Shown here in pieces: positions 17,071-25,743 of a stretch of 64,000 bases of DNA. Every line of letters begins with the position of its first letter. Position 1 is the stretch's first letter. A program made the position numbers and the translations under genes. The stretch is from Synechococcus sp. CS-1325 (GTDB lineage: Bacteria; Cyanobacteriota; Cyanobacteriia; PCC-6307; Cyanobiaceae), in contig JAHLYW010000014.1 in the NCBI GenBank assembly GCA_025128135.1, forward strand, positions 1 through 64,000, given 5' to 3'. A model generated the notes under the pieces. That model had not been told where the DNA came from. It did no database searches and saw only the letters and a list, made by a program, of their open reading frames with translations.

Positions 17071-17880
17071 TTGCTGGAGCACCTGCAGCATCTGGCCCGG
17101 CCCCGCCACGCCCGCTGGGATCCCCTGGGCCTGATGGCGGTGCGCGCCTACCTGGGTGAACAGCTCGGCGCCCTGGGGTTGGTGGAGGAGCACCACTTCC
17201 GCGAGGGGATCGATGCGGGCGCCAACCTGATCCTCAAGCTCCCCGGCCAGCGCCCGGAGCTCGATCCCCTGCTGGTGGCGGCCCACTACGACGGCCCCCT
17301 GCACTCGATCGGTGCCGACGACAACGCCTCCGGTCTGGCGGCCCTGATCGAACTGGCCCGCCACTGGGCCGCCGAGCCGCCCCGTAGGCCGGTGTGGATC
17401 GTGGCCTTTGATCAGGAGGAGTGGGGCATGCTCGGCAGCAGCGCCCTGGCCCGCGAACTCCAGAGCAGCGGCCAGAAGCTCAAGTTGATGGTGAGTCTGG
17501 AGATGCTCGCCTACACCGCTCCCACCCAGAGGTATCCCCACCCGGCGATGCGGGCGCTCTACGGCGATCGGGGCGACTTCATCGCCGTGGTTGGCAACCT
17601 GGGCACCGCAACGATGTTGCCTGGCCTGGCCAGCCGCATGGGGAAGCACGTGATCACCAAGGTGCTGCCGGTGCCCGACGGGGGCCGCTCGCTGCCCGAT
17701 GTACGCCTCAGCGACCACAGCCCCTTCTGGGATGCGGGCTACGACGCCGTGATGGTCACCGACACCTCCTTCCTGCGCAACCCGCACTACCACCAGATGA
17801 GCGACACCATCGACACCCTTGATCTGCCCTTCCTGGCGTCTGTCACCGAGGGGTTGAAGGCGGGGCTGGGGGCGCTCTGA
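17071..17880 (+). CDS. M28-family zinc aminopeptidase-like protein
   Basis: This 269-residue protein has the M28 metal ligands in order: VAAHYDGP (His and Asp), ADDNASGLA (bridging Asp), AFDQEEWGMLGS (Glu-Glu), LEMLAY (Glu) and the late His in NPHYHQMSDT. It should remove N-terminal residues from peptides with two zinc ions. The frame is open to 17002 with no ATG; TTG at 17071 is the first usual start, but homologous sequence (NHPDHAPAQGHTR) seems to continue upstream, so the true start may be earlier and non-standard. No signal peptide is visible. Confidence 0.82.
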   Translation: MLEHLQHLARPRHARWDPLGLMAVRAYLGEQLGALGLVEEHHFREGIDAGANLILKLPGQRPELDPLLVAAHYDGPLHSIGADDNASGLAALIELARHWAAEPPRRPVWIVAFDQEEWGMLGSSALARELQSSGQKLKLMVSLEMLAYTAPTQRYPHPAMRALYGDRGDFIAVVGNLGTATMLPGLASRMGKHVITKVLPVPDGGRSLPDVRLSDHSPFWDAGYDAVMVTDTSFLRNPHYHQMSDTIDTLDLPFLASVTEGLKAGLGAL

Positions 17881-17925
17881 ACACCAGTGGTGATGGGGTG
17901 TGGCCCAGGAGTGAGGGTTGCCGTA

Positions 17926-17954
17926 CTGACACAACGGCCAAACGGATCTATCAA
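17926..17954 (+). promoter_or_regulatory. Promoter of candidate small RNA copy 2
   Basis: CTGACA (17926-17931) and TATCAA (17949-17954) are spaced by 17 bases, matching copy 1 at 5497-5525. The preceding bases TTGCCGTA are also identical in both copies. Confidence 0.5.
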
Positions 17955-17960
17955 TGAATC

Positions 17961-18035
17961 AGAGGCCTCGACCAGGGCAGCACCAATCAGTTCCCTGCAA
18001 CCGGCCCAAGGGCGCCCGACACGGGGCGCCCTTTT
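17961..18035 (+). ncRNA. Candidate small RNA, copy 2 of a paralogous pair
   Basis: The predicted transcript is about 75 nt. It begins AGAGGCC at the same distance from the -10 box as copy 1 and shares the conserved 5' segment with GACCAGGGCAGC. CAGGG can pair with CCCTG around a loop that differs from copy 1, and GGCC with GGCC as an outer stem. A strong terminator follows at 18008-18033. It lies between the M28 peptidase and an unknown gene, on the same strand as both but with its own promoter and terminator. Confidence 0.6.
18008..18035 (+). terminator. Intrinsic terminator of small RNA copy 2
   Basis: AAGGGCGCCC (18008-18017) pairs perfectly with GGGCGCCCTT (18024-18033) around a six-base loop. 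A TTTT run (18032-18035) follows immediately. Confidence 0.8.
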
Positions 18036-18149
18036 CATTGGGGATGCTCAGCAGCGCTTCGCTGCTGGTCGCCTTCTCTTCGTCGAGGCGATGTCTGGCT
18101 TCCCCGGCAGTGCCATGTCTGCCTGCTGGACAGGCCTAGCGTTTGGGCC

Positions 18150-18539
18150 ATGGCCGTGGTGAACCGCTGCGCGGTGGGGATCTACCCCAGCCCTGAGTTG
18201 CTCGACTGGGCACGGGGACTTGACCTGGATGTGGAGGTTGCCGGCGCCAGGGAGCCCTGCCTGTACTTGATCCCTGACTACGACTCGCAAGAGGAGGCCG
18301 AAGAAATCCTCGAGCAGGTCTATGAGGCGATTTTTGAGGCAGAGCTCGACTACTGGCATCGCGACACCGGCAGCTGGCCGGCAGAGCGCACCTACCCGGT
18401 GTTCCGCAAATGGTTCGAGGTGCGCTTCTACCCCCTGATCCAGGACCTGGTGGGCGAGGAACTCACCGCCACCGAGCTGAATGAAGAGTTCATCGGCGAA
18501 CTGCGCACGGCGCTGGAGGGGCTGGAGCCCCGCCACTGA
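18150..18539 (+). CDS. Conserved-looking hypothetical protein, 129 residues
   Basis: No family is recognised. The protein is acidic and soluble, begins MAVVNRCAVGIYPSPELLDW, and has a helical middle (DSQEEAEEILEQVYEAIFEAEL) and an aromatic-rich segment (YPVFRKWFEVRFYPLIQDL). Codon use fits the neighbouring housekeeping genes, and no frame damage is visible. It starts about 115 bases after the small-RNA terminator, so it has its own promoter. Confidence 0.7.
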   Translation: MAVVNRCAVGIYPSPELLDWARGLDLDVEVAGAREPCLYLIPDYDSQEEAEEILEQVYEAIFEAELDYWHRDTGSWPAERTYPVFRKWFEVRFYPLIQDLVGEELTATELNEEFIGELRTALEGLEPRH

Positions 18540-18580
18540 GCGAGGCCAGAAGGCAAGGCCTCCGCACTCAGACTGGGGCG

Positions 18581-19186
18581 ATGCATCTGAACCAACCCTC
18601 ACTTGCCGCTCTGTTGCTGGCGGTGGCGATGTCGATAGCCAAGGCATTGGGATCCCCGTCGGCAGTGGCCGGCCCCGGGGTTCGCGCCACAGTGCTCTCG
18701 ATCAGCGATGGCGACTCCATCCGCGTGCAGCAGGGCCAGCAGGGGATCACTGTGCGGCTGGCCTGAATTGCGGCTGGGATCCAGCATGACCCTCAGGCCC
18801 CAGACGCTGGATCGCTACGGCCGCACCGTGGACGAGGTATCCAGTGGCGTGAACATCGATCTGGCTCGGATGGAAGACGGCTTGGCCTTTGCCTATTGCA
18901 AGTATCTGGGCCAGTGCGACGCCAGGGAGTATCTCGATGCTGAGTTCAGGCCATCAGTAGCCGCTACGGCGTGAGGCAAGTGCCAGGCGGCAACACCCGC
19001 CTCTGGGACTTCCGCCGCAGCCAAACAGCAGGGCGATCAGCGACTGCCACCGAGTCGATTCCTGGAGACCGGAAGTATCGCTGCTAGGAGATCATCTCTT
19101 ATCAGCAGGCCCAGGTGCTGTTGCGTCAGGAACACACCGATCTGGACTCGAATGGTGATGGAGAGGCCTGCAACATCTTCCAATGA
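18581..19186 (+). pseudogene. Broken thermonuclease (SNase) with C-terminal excalibur-like motif
   Basis: Three frames must be joined. The first piece has a signal-like N-terminus and the SNase start VLSISDGDSIRVQQGQQGIT up to VRLA and a stop at 18764. The second reads TLDRYGRTVDEVSSGVNIDLARMEDGLAFAYCKYLGQC. The third reads RYRC, stop, EIISYQQAQVLLRQEHTDLD and SNGDGEAC near the end. The intact family is a secreted nuclease with a DxDxDGxxCE calcium motif. A stretch with the catalytic Arg and Glu between VRLA and RYGRTV appears deleted. A second fragment of a similar gene is at 24075. Confidence 0.75.
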
Positions 19187-19266
19187 AGCGACGGACACCC
19201 GCACCTTCTTGAGCTGGCAGCCGTCATTCCGGCCCTTATCATTCGCCTGGCAATACTTCTAACCCA

Positions 19267-19456
19267 TGCCCCTCCCTGGACCTGAGCTGCTCGCCAGAGT
19301 CAAGGAGCATGTGAAACATCCAAGTCAGGTCTGGTGCGAGCCGCCGGCCACCTCAGCACCAGAAAAGACGGCAGCGAGCGGCTGAACGTCACAGCCTTCC
19401 AGGAGGCGCTGCTGGAGGGGAAGGAGATTGAACGTGGGTTCCGGGTTGAATCCTGT
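19267..19456 (+). pseudogene. Frameshifted cyAbrB-like regulator
   Basis: The first frame reads MPLPGPELLARVKE, and the next continues SKSGLVRAAGHLSTRKDGSE and RLNVTAFQEALLEGKEI. Joined, this matches the cyanobacterial AbrB-like DNA-binding domain (LLxKVKEL..., SDLVRAxGY, KKDGSERLNFTAFYEALLEAK). One small indel near 19305 breaks it. The intact family are small transcription factors of carbon and nitrogen control. No other gene is seen from here to 19614. Confidence 0.6.
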
Positions 19457-19665
19457 AATCAAGCAACACAAGATCATACGCAGCCAAAGTCAATAAGAAG
19501 AATCCTGGGTGGACCGCCGAAGCAGTGCTGGGCGGATCAGCTTCGACGTGACTTAGTAGCTGGTGGTGTGCTTGATTGTGACAGCCGAGGACATGCTCAA
19601 ACAGGTTCTTCGGTGTGCACAGTTCGGACGCGTTACAATCTAATAACTATCCAGGAGTTTATGGC

Positions 19666-21360
19666 TTGCGGAATTTCAAAACTGCCCTGATCGTTTCCAC
19701 CCTGTTGGCCGGCCAGGCCATGGCGGCACCCGGCCCGGGGCCGGATCTCATCATCGATGGCGGCCCCATCCTCACGATGGAAGGCGCCGAGCCGGCCTAT
19801 GTCGAGACCGTGGCAGTTGAGAAGGGGCGCATCGTCTATGCCGGCAACCGCGCCGGTGCCATGAAGTTAAAGGGAACGTCAACCCGGCTCAAGAGCCTTG
19901 GCGGGAAGACGATGATGCCCGGCTTCATTGATAGCCATCAGCACTTCATGCAACTCGGTGCGCAGGCAGTCGGGGCCAACTTGCTTCCCTCCCCCGATGG
20001 CAAGGCCGACACCATCGATACGCTGGTTGACGAGCTCAAGGTTTTTGCCAAGTCCCCCGATGTCGCGCAGACGGGCTGGATCTATGGCATGGGCTATGAC
20101 GACTCCGTGCTCGGCCGTCATCCAACCAAGGCCGATCTGGACCGTGTCTCGACGACGGTGCCGGTTGCCATCATCCATATCTCCGGGCATTTCAGCGTGA
20201 TGAACAGCGCTGGCCTGGTCAAGGCCGGAATCACCGCCGCGAGCAAGGACCCTGTTGGTGGCACGATCGGGCGGATGCCGGGCAGCAGCGAGCCCGACGG
20301 CTATCTGGCCGAAACAGCACATTTCGTAGCGGCGTTGCCCGCTATCACCCCAATCAGCCCGGCAGGCAAAGACTACTTCGTCAAGCGTGCGTTGGAATTG
20401 GCCAAGAGCTTCGGCCAGACGACGGTGAACGAGGGCAGGGTGTTTGATGCGGCGACAGCCAAGTCCATGGAGAGCCTGGCGGAACGCGGCATGTTCGATA
20501 TCGATGTGATCGGATTTGCGGATTATCTCGATACCAGTGAGCTCCCAGTCTGGGGGCAGAAGTATCGCTCGCGGCTGCGCTTCGCCGGTTCGAAGATCAC
20601 GCTTGATGGCTCGCCGCAGGGCCGCACGGCATGGCGCACCACACCCTATTTGATCCCGCCCGACGGGCTACCAGCCAACTACAAAGGAATCCCATCCATC
20701 CCGGATACTGCGATCGTCACGGCCGCGATCGCCAAGGCCTATGACAACAAGTGGCTGGTCAAGATCCACGCCAATGGTGATGCGGCCATTGACCAGCTCC
20801 TTGATGCTGTTGGCCAGGTCACTGCAACACGGGGCGTGAAGCAGGGTCAGGTCATCCTGATCCACGGTCAGTTCCTGCGTCCCGACCAGATCCCACGCCT
20901 GAAAGCACTCGGCATCTTCCCGTCGATGTTCCCAATGCACACCTTCTACTGGGGCGACTGGTACACGAAGATCGTCGGGCCAGACAAAGCGGCGCAAATC
21001 TCGCCGATGCGCTCCATCCTCAATGCCGGCATGATTGCCAGCTCGCACACCGATGCGCCCGTGGCCCTGCCGGACCTAATGCAGGTGAGCTGGGCCACGG
21101 TCAATCGCACCTCGCGCAGCGGCAAGGTGATGGGATCCAACGAGCGGGTGACGGCGTTTGAAGCCATGAAGATGATCACGATCTGGAGCGCCGATCAGTT
21201 CCGTGAGGGCGACCAGAAAGGTTCGATCAAGGTCGGCAAGCTTGCCGATCTCGTTGTGCTGTCGGCCAACCCGGTGGCGATCGATCCAAAACTGATCAAC
21301 ACGATCAAGGTGATGGAAACCATCAAGGATGGCCGCACCGTCTGGATCCGGAAACCATAA
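19666..21360 (+). CDS. YtcJ-like metal-dependent amidohydrolase, exported
   Basis: This protein of about 564 residues starts with TTG at 19666 after AGGAG. A nearby ATG at 19661 is out of frame and stops after nine codons. A signal peptide is evident (FKTALIVSTLLAGQAMA, cut near residue 18). Amidohydrolase family 3 metal motifs are present: PGFIDSHQHF, HISGHFSVMNSAG, KIHANGDAAID, LIHGQF and SSHTDAPV. Such enzymes hydrolyse C-N bonds in amides or N-acyl compounds; the substrate is unknown. The G+C is visibly lower than in the neighbours, and the gene sits among broken genes, which suggests recent acquisition. Confidence 0.88.
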   Translation: MRNFKTALIVSTLLAGQAMAAPGPGPDLIIDGGPILTMEGAEPAYVETVAVEKGRIVYAGNRAGAMKLKGTSTRLKSLGGKTMMPGFIDSHQHFMQLGAQAVGANLLPSPDGKADTIDTLVDELKVFAKSPDVAQTGWIYGMGYDDSVLGRHPTKADLDRVSTTVPVAIIHISGHFSVMNSAGLVKAGITAASKDPVGGTIGRMPGSSEPDGYLAETAHFVAALPAITPISPAGKDYFVKRALELAKSFGQTTVNEGRVFDAATAKSMESLAERGMFDIDVIGFADYLDTSELPVWGQKYRSRLRFAGSKITLDGSPQGRTAWRTTPYLIPPDGLPANYKGIPSIPDTAIVTAAIAKAYDNKWLVKIHANGDAAIDQLLDAVGQVTATRGVKQGQVILIHGQFLRPDQIPRLKALGIFPSMFPMHTFYWGDWYTKIVGPDKAAQISPMRSILNAGMIASSHTDAPVALPDLMQVSWATVNRTSRSGKVMGSNERVTAFEAMKMITIWSADQFREGDQKGSIKVGKLADLVVLSANPVAIDPKLINTIKVMETIKDGRTVWIRKP

Positions 21361-21517
21361 AAGGCGGGGTAGGAATGTTGGTGCCTGCGGCCGATGTATC
21401 GCATCGCTGAATCAGGGCAAACTGAACGACTTAAAGAAGTTGAGCAGGCAGCAACATTCCGCCTGGAAGAATATTCTGCACTGAACTCTGGCCTTCCTGG
21501 ATGGAACCTTGACCAAC

Positions 21518-22924
21518 TCAGAAGGTGAATTTGGCCCGCAGGGCCGCAACGGTTTCTATGGCGAAATCAGCTTTGCCCGGATCGATCAGCTGCAGGTCGG
21601 CTGTGAGAATGAACCAGGGGGTGAGGGCGAAGTTGTAGTAGATTTCAAGCCCCTTCTCATTGTCGAGAGGCAGCAGGGGATCGAGAGTGGCCTCGAGAGC
21701 TTGGCTCCAATTGTAATAATAGAAACCTACTCCAAAACCATCGTAGGGACGGTTGACAAACATCCCTTCACCTGTGATTCCACCGACGAAGGACCAGCCG
21801 ATCGGGTTGGGATTGCCTCTGGTGGCAGCCACTTTCCCGTAGATCCCAATTCCCTTGCCAGGCCTCACTTTGCTGGGGAAGAGTGTATGGCCGAATTGAA
21901 GGCTGAGATTATCGGGATAGGTGGAAGCTCCGATCTGCAAATCGGAGGGCAGCAGAATACTGCGTAGATCCACAGAATCCTTGGTACTGAAGGTATAGCT
22001 CAGCCCGAGGTTCGAGGCGCGTCCCCAGGCCCTGCCATTCCACTGGGCGGCGAGCGACACATTCACACCATCCGCGAACAGTCCATCCACCCAGTAGTTG
22101 GTGGTCTGGTCAGAGGGATCGAACACCATTGCCGAGAGGCTCACCTCACCGATCTTCTGGGCCAGCAGCCCACCCATGATCACCGGTGGCACCACACCGC
22201 TGGGCGGAGCCACGAAGGCCAGGTTCATGAAGCGATCGATCCCCCAGCCGCCGAAGAAGGGATCGTTGGCGAGCAGGTCGATCGCATTGATCTTGCCGAC
22301 CAGCAGGCTGGTGCCGCCCCAGCGCTGACTGATATACAACGACGTGGCCTCCAGTTGCTCGGGGCTGCCGAGCGGCAGGATCGCACCCGAGTTGACCGGC
22401 CAAAGGGCTCCACCGCGGAAACCTGGAACCCGGCCGCCCTCCAACTCCAGGTGTGCATGGATGCCGCCCCCACGCCATAGCCCTAGCTTCGTTGTATCGA
22501 GATCGACCAGGGCATCGAGCCGTCCGCCCGAGAGAAACTTGGTCCCGCGGCCATCGGCAGCGGTGAAACTGCCCACATCCCCTGACCACTGCCCCTGGTA
22601 AAAGCCGGTTGCCCAGAGCCGCAGGTTCACACCACGCTTCGCGAGTTCCGACCGCCCCCCCCACCAGTCGCCAGAGAAGGTGGGGCGGTTCCAGATGGTG
22701 AGTCCCTGGGGTGTTGTTGTGGGCGTGGGGGTTGCCGGCTCAGCGGTTCCAGGATCAGAACGAGGCCCGGCGCTCTCGGCTTCGGCAAGGGCAGGCGCGC
22801 TTTCAAGGCCAACGGGCAAGCTCTCCTGCGATGCCAGGTCCTGTGCCTTGGCGGGCGTGGGGATCGTGGCGGGGAGTGTTGCCAGCAGAACCCCTCCTGC
22901 AACCGCTGAAGAGCGCCAGTGCAT
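21518..22924 (-). CDS. OprB-type carbohydrate-selective porin
   Basis: This 468-residue protein starts at MHWRSSAVAGGVLLATLPAT with a signal peptide cut after AKA. An acidic Pro/Thr linker follows, then the OprB pattern: RPTFSGDWWGGRSELAKRGV near the mature N-terminus, with repeated amphipathic beta strands, ending in the outer-membrane signature LRAKFTF (terminal Phe). It lacks the S-layer homology domain of many cyanobacterial porins. It probably forms a monomeric or trimeric outer-membrane channel for sugars or other small solutes. It faces the amidohydrolase with about 157 bases between the 3' ends. Confidence 0.88.
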   Translation of the reverse strand: MHWRSSAVAGGVLLATLPATIPTPAKAQDLASQESLPVGLESAPALAEAESAGPRSDPGTAEPATPTPTTTPQGLTIWNRPTFSGDWWGGRSELAKRGVNLRLWATGFYQGQWSGDVGSFTAADGRGTKFLSGGRLDALVDLDTTKLGLWRGGGIHAHLELEGGRVPGFRGGALWPVNSGAILPLGSPEQLEATSLYISQRWGGTSLLVGKINAIDLLANDPFFGGWGIDRFMNLAFVAPPSGVVPPVIMGGLLAQKIGEVSLSAMVFDPSDQTTNYWVDGLFADGVNVSLAAQWNGRAWGRASNLGLSYTFSTKDSVDLRSILLPSDLQIGASTYPDNLSLQFGHTLFPSKVRPGKGIGIYGKVAATRGNPNPIGWSFVGGITGEGMFVNRPYDGFGVGFYYYNWSQALEATLDPLLPLDNEKGLEIYYNFALTPWFILTADLQLIDPGKADFAIETVAALRAKFTF

Positions 22925-23508
22925 CCGATTGAAAACACTTCGAAGCTGGGAAATTGTGATGTTGACAGCCCAGCAAGTGCATTGAATCGTAGTGGCAGTG
23001 CTCAGCCCATCCCAGGAATTCAGCCAAACCAGGGCTTGAAACTCATGTCCCTGCCAAGACGGCAATGTCTCGGTGGGCATGGGATGGCTCCCAGTGGGAT
23101 CTGGTGCGAGCCGGTGGCGATGGGTGCACCAAGATGGACGGCTGCCGAGGAGTGAGCCGGATGGGGGACCTCCGCTCCCAGGTCAGAGCAAGGGGTCGCG
23201 GGGCACCAGGGGCTTGCCGCGCCTGCCGAAGAACTGCCACTCAACGGGGTAAGCGCCACCTTTGATCCCCTCCGGACAGGAGTGGACGAGAACGCGGCCG
23301 ATCCCGCCGCAGGGCCCGTAAAGCTGCCAAGCCGGTCCAAGGCAGGGGCCAGGCCAGGCAGACGGCATCAGGCTGACGGTGCTGGGCTGCTGCTGTTGCC
23401 TGCGGTTGGCGGGGAAGTTGACAGGGGCTCTTGACTCGATCAGCTGCTGCGTGGAACAGCTGATTAACATTTCGCTGCTTACTGACATCCGGCATCTGAC
23501 TTCTGGCC
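22925..23508. other. Long intergenic stretch with one doubtful small frame
   Basis: Nothing clear is seen except a minus-strand frame at 23183-23368. It ends GRVLVHSCPEGIKGGAYPVE and then WQFFGRRGKPLVPRDPLL, and looks protein-like but matches no family I know. The rest is probably upstream DNA of the porin and of the exported protein at 23509. Confidence 0.35.
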
Positions 23509-23895
23509 ATGGCGCGACCATCCGTTCAGACCATCTCCGCCCAGCTTGGCGTGAGCCTGATCACCGTCTTGGCCTGCGATCCTGGCTGGGCCCAGCAGAA
23601 GGGCTACGGCCAGACCTTCGGGACCACCCCAAGGGAGGGTGAGATCTACGACAACTACGTCAAGCCCGGGGCCGGAGGCGGCCAGCCGCTCAGTTCCCCC
23701 AACATTCTGGGGGTGCTGGAAAGGCTGAGTGGCGCCCCTGCCAAGCCCAATCCCACGCCTCCCGGATCAGCGATCGACCAGGCCATCAGGTCTTTCGACG
23801 CAAAGGCTGATCCTGCCGGCCCGACGTCTCCCCCGCAGTTGCCAATGTCTCTGCCATCCCAGCGACAAGCCGGATCACCAGATCAGACGCAGTGA
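23509..23895 (+). CDS. Hypothetical exported protein, 128 residues
   Basis: The frame starts ATG at 23509. The N-terminus resembles a signal peptide (SAQLGVSLITVLACDPGWAQQ). The mature part is Pro/Gly/Ser-rich with GQTFGTTPREGEIYDNYVKP and then SSPNILGVLERLSGAPAK, and it ends with Gln/Pro-rich low complexity. No domain is recognised. The Cys in the hydrophobic stretch lacks a proper lipobox. Codon bias is compatible with a real gene, but the surroundings are full of decayed sequence. Confidence 0.5.
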   Translation: MARPSVQTISAQLGVSLITVLACDPGWAQQKGYGQTFGTTPREGEIYDNYVKPGAGGGQPLSSPNILGVLERLSGAPAKPNPTPPGSAIDQAIRSFDAKADPAGPTSPPQLPMSLPSQRQAGSPDQTQ

Positions 23896-24074
23896 AACCG
23901 ACGCAATGAAAGGAGAGGGCCATGGCGTGGCCAGGCAACAAACTCAAAACACAGGACTAAACGCACAGGCCTCAACACACAGGCCTCAACGCACAGGCGT
24001 AGTCATCCCTGCTGTGATGGTCGCCATTCAACAGAGCCGTTCTCGTTCCTTCGGCAATCAGCAGGAGACCATTG

Positions 24075-24137
24075 AGGGGTGAGCATCAACCTGGCGCTGC
24101 TGGAAGACGGCCTGGCCATCGCTGAGGGCAGGGTGGA
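24075..24137 (+). pseudogene. Tiny thermonuclease fragment
   Basis: The bases encode GVSINLALLEDGLAIAEG, the same element as GVNIDLARMEDGLAFAY in the broken thermonuclease at 18581-19186. Nothing else of that gene is present here. It is a relic of a second copy or of a rearrangement. Confidence 0.5.
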
Positions 24138-24145
24138 CAGTCATG

Positions 24146-24177
24146 AAAAGAGCCCGGCGACAAGGGCACCGGGCTCT
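24146..24177 (-). terminator. Intrinsic terminator, minus strand
   Basis: AGAGCCCGG (24149-24157) and CCGGGCTCT (24169-24177) form a nine-base stem, followed on the minus strand by TTTTC. A minus-strand frame of 62 codons (24141-24329) runs through it, but no gene is convincing there. It may end a short untranslated RNA. Confidence 0.65.
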
Positions 24178-24486
24178 GAAGCGGTTTGGTTGGTGGGGGC
24201 GGAGCTGCTGACGCTGGCGCCTGGGGCCAGTTGACAAGTGGGACCTCCCGTTGGGCCCGGGGCACCTGAGGCAGAGCCGTTAACGGTGCAATGGACGATG
24301 CCGAGGCTGATCAGACAACCGCGACACACCAGGGAAGTCAGCGATCCGTCGAGCGTGTTGGAGCAGGGACCGGATCGTCAGCGCGCTCCTGGGTGATGCT
24401 CAGGTGGGGTGTCTTCCATGGTCTGGAGCCTCCCGGTTGCCGATGAACTCACAATCGGCCCGCCGGCTGGCTGGGGCAATAGGCCT

Positions 24487-24678
24487 TTATGCCTGAGTCA
24501 GCCAGCCCCGGATCCTGGCCAGCCGGCCCGCTTCCTGGACCGCCTCGATGCAGCGCTTGGCACGGCGCCACTGCTGCACAGCCTTCGGCTAGAGGTCGTC
24601 CTGGCCCTGGGCCCGCAGCAGGTAGGCCTCCATCGCTTCCGGGGTTTCGATCACGGTCAACCTCCAGGATTCGGCCAT
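24487..24678 (-). pseudogene. Fragment of a small helical protein with an internal stop
   Basis: A minus-strand frame reads MAESWRLTVIETPEAMEAYL, LRAQGQDDL, then a TAG, then KAVQQWRRAKRCIEAVQEAG and RLARIRGWLTQA. The two halves look like one protein because composition and helix pattern continue across the stop. The family is not recognised. It overlaps the left end of the HipA relic. Confidence 0.35.
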
Positions 24679-25380
24679 TGGTTGCTGAAATTGGATGGTG
24701 TGAGCGGCAAGAAAGACAAGGAGCTGGAGGATCCCCAGGGCTATGGGGTGATCGAGTTCGCCTACAACCAGATGGCTGAGGCTGCCGGGATCACGATGAG
24801 TGAATGTCGCCTGCTGGAGGAAAAGAACCGCCGCCATTTCATGACGCGACGCTTTGATCGTGATGCCGCTGGAGCCAGGCTCCACATGCAATCGCTTGGC
24901 GCCATGGCCCATCTTGACTACAACGAACCGGGCAGCTCCAGCTACGAGCAGGCCTTTGTCGTGATGCGCCAGCTGCGCCTGCCCATGCAGGCCACCGAAG
25001 AGCAGTTCCGCCGCATGGTGTTCAATCTTGCCGCCCGCAACCAGGATGATCACGTCAAGAACATCGCCTTTCTGATGGATCGCCAAGGCCAGTAGTCGCT
25101 TTCACCGGCTTTTGATGTCACCTGGAGCTTCAATCCCCAGAGCGACTGGACGGCCACCCATCAGATGTCTGTCAATGGCAAGCGCGATCAATTCAACCGC
25201 GCCGATCTTGAAGTCGTTGGCCGCACGGCCCAGCTCAAGCGTGGCCGCGCCGAAACCATTGCCGAGCAGGTCATCACCGCGGTGCGAGCTTGGCCCCGCT
25301 TTGCGGCGGAAGCGGGAGTGCCTGAGGCCACCTGGAGCGAGATTCAGAGCAGCCACCGCTTAACCCTCCTTCAGCCCTGA
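24661..25380 (+). pseudogene. HipA-type serine kinase toxin, N-terminally truncated with a nonsense codon
   Basis: One continuous frame reads PGFGHWLLKLDGVSGKKDKE and later EAAGITMSECRLLEEKNRRH, FMTRRFDRD, FNLAARNQDDHVKNIAFLMD, a TAG at 25093-25095, then SPAFDVTWSFNP and HQMSVNGKRDQFNRADL. These are HipA motifs, including the catalytic NxxDDHxKN and the DxT(W) metal region. The TAG replaces a codon that is Trp or similar in relatives. The N-terminal subdomain and any hipB partner are absent, so the module is dead unless the stop is read through. Confidence 0.8.
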
Positions 25381-25743
25381 CCAGGCCTGGCCTGCTCCTT
25401 GGGCCGCCGCAACTGACGAATTGGAGCACTTGATGGCCTTAAGTCGTCATAGCTGACGATCTGGTTCAGTCGATTGTGGGGCTGATGGCCGTCAGCGCAC
25501 CAGTCCCGGATGCCTGCATCCCTGAGCGATGCTGGTGCGGGAGTGCTTTTGATCGATCGGCTCGCCGATCACGACAACCTGGCGGTGCCGAGGGCCACAC
25601 CGGCCACGATCACCAGCTGGGAGCAGCCTTCAGTTGGAGCCGCCGCCTGCGCAAGCGCATGTCGACAGCCAAAACCACCCAGCTCAGCTGAATCGCCACA
25701 TCTGCGTCAGGCACGTTTCTGTAGCCGGAATTTCTGATGCCCT
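25381..25743. other. Gene-free stretch holding a possible sorting-tag relic
   Basis: No intact gene is seen. At 25585-25691 on the plus strand the text VP...LGAAFSWSRRLRKRM, ending in a stop at 25691, resembles the cyanobacterial C-terminal sorting tag (VPGPLPxLGAAAAFxxSRxLRxR), with an indel between VP and LGAA. The match is weak. Confidence 0.3.

Noticed and set aside
24141..24329. 62-codon minus-strand frame as a protein gene.
   Set aside because: It reads through a strong terminator and is Gly/Pro/Ser/Ala-rich with no recognisable pattern.
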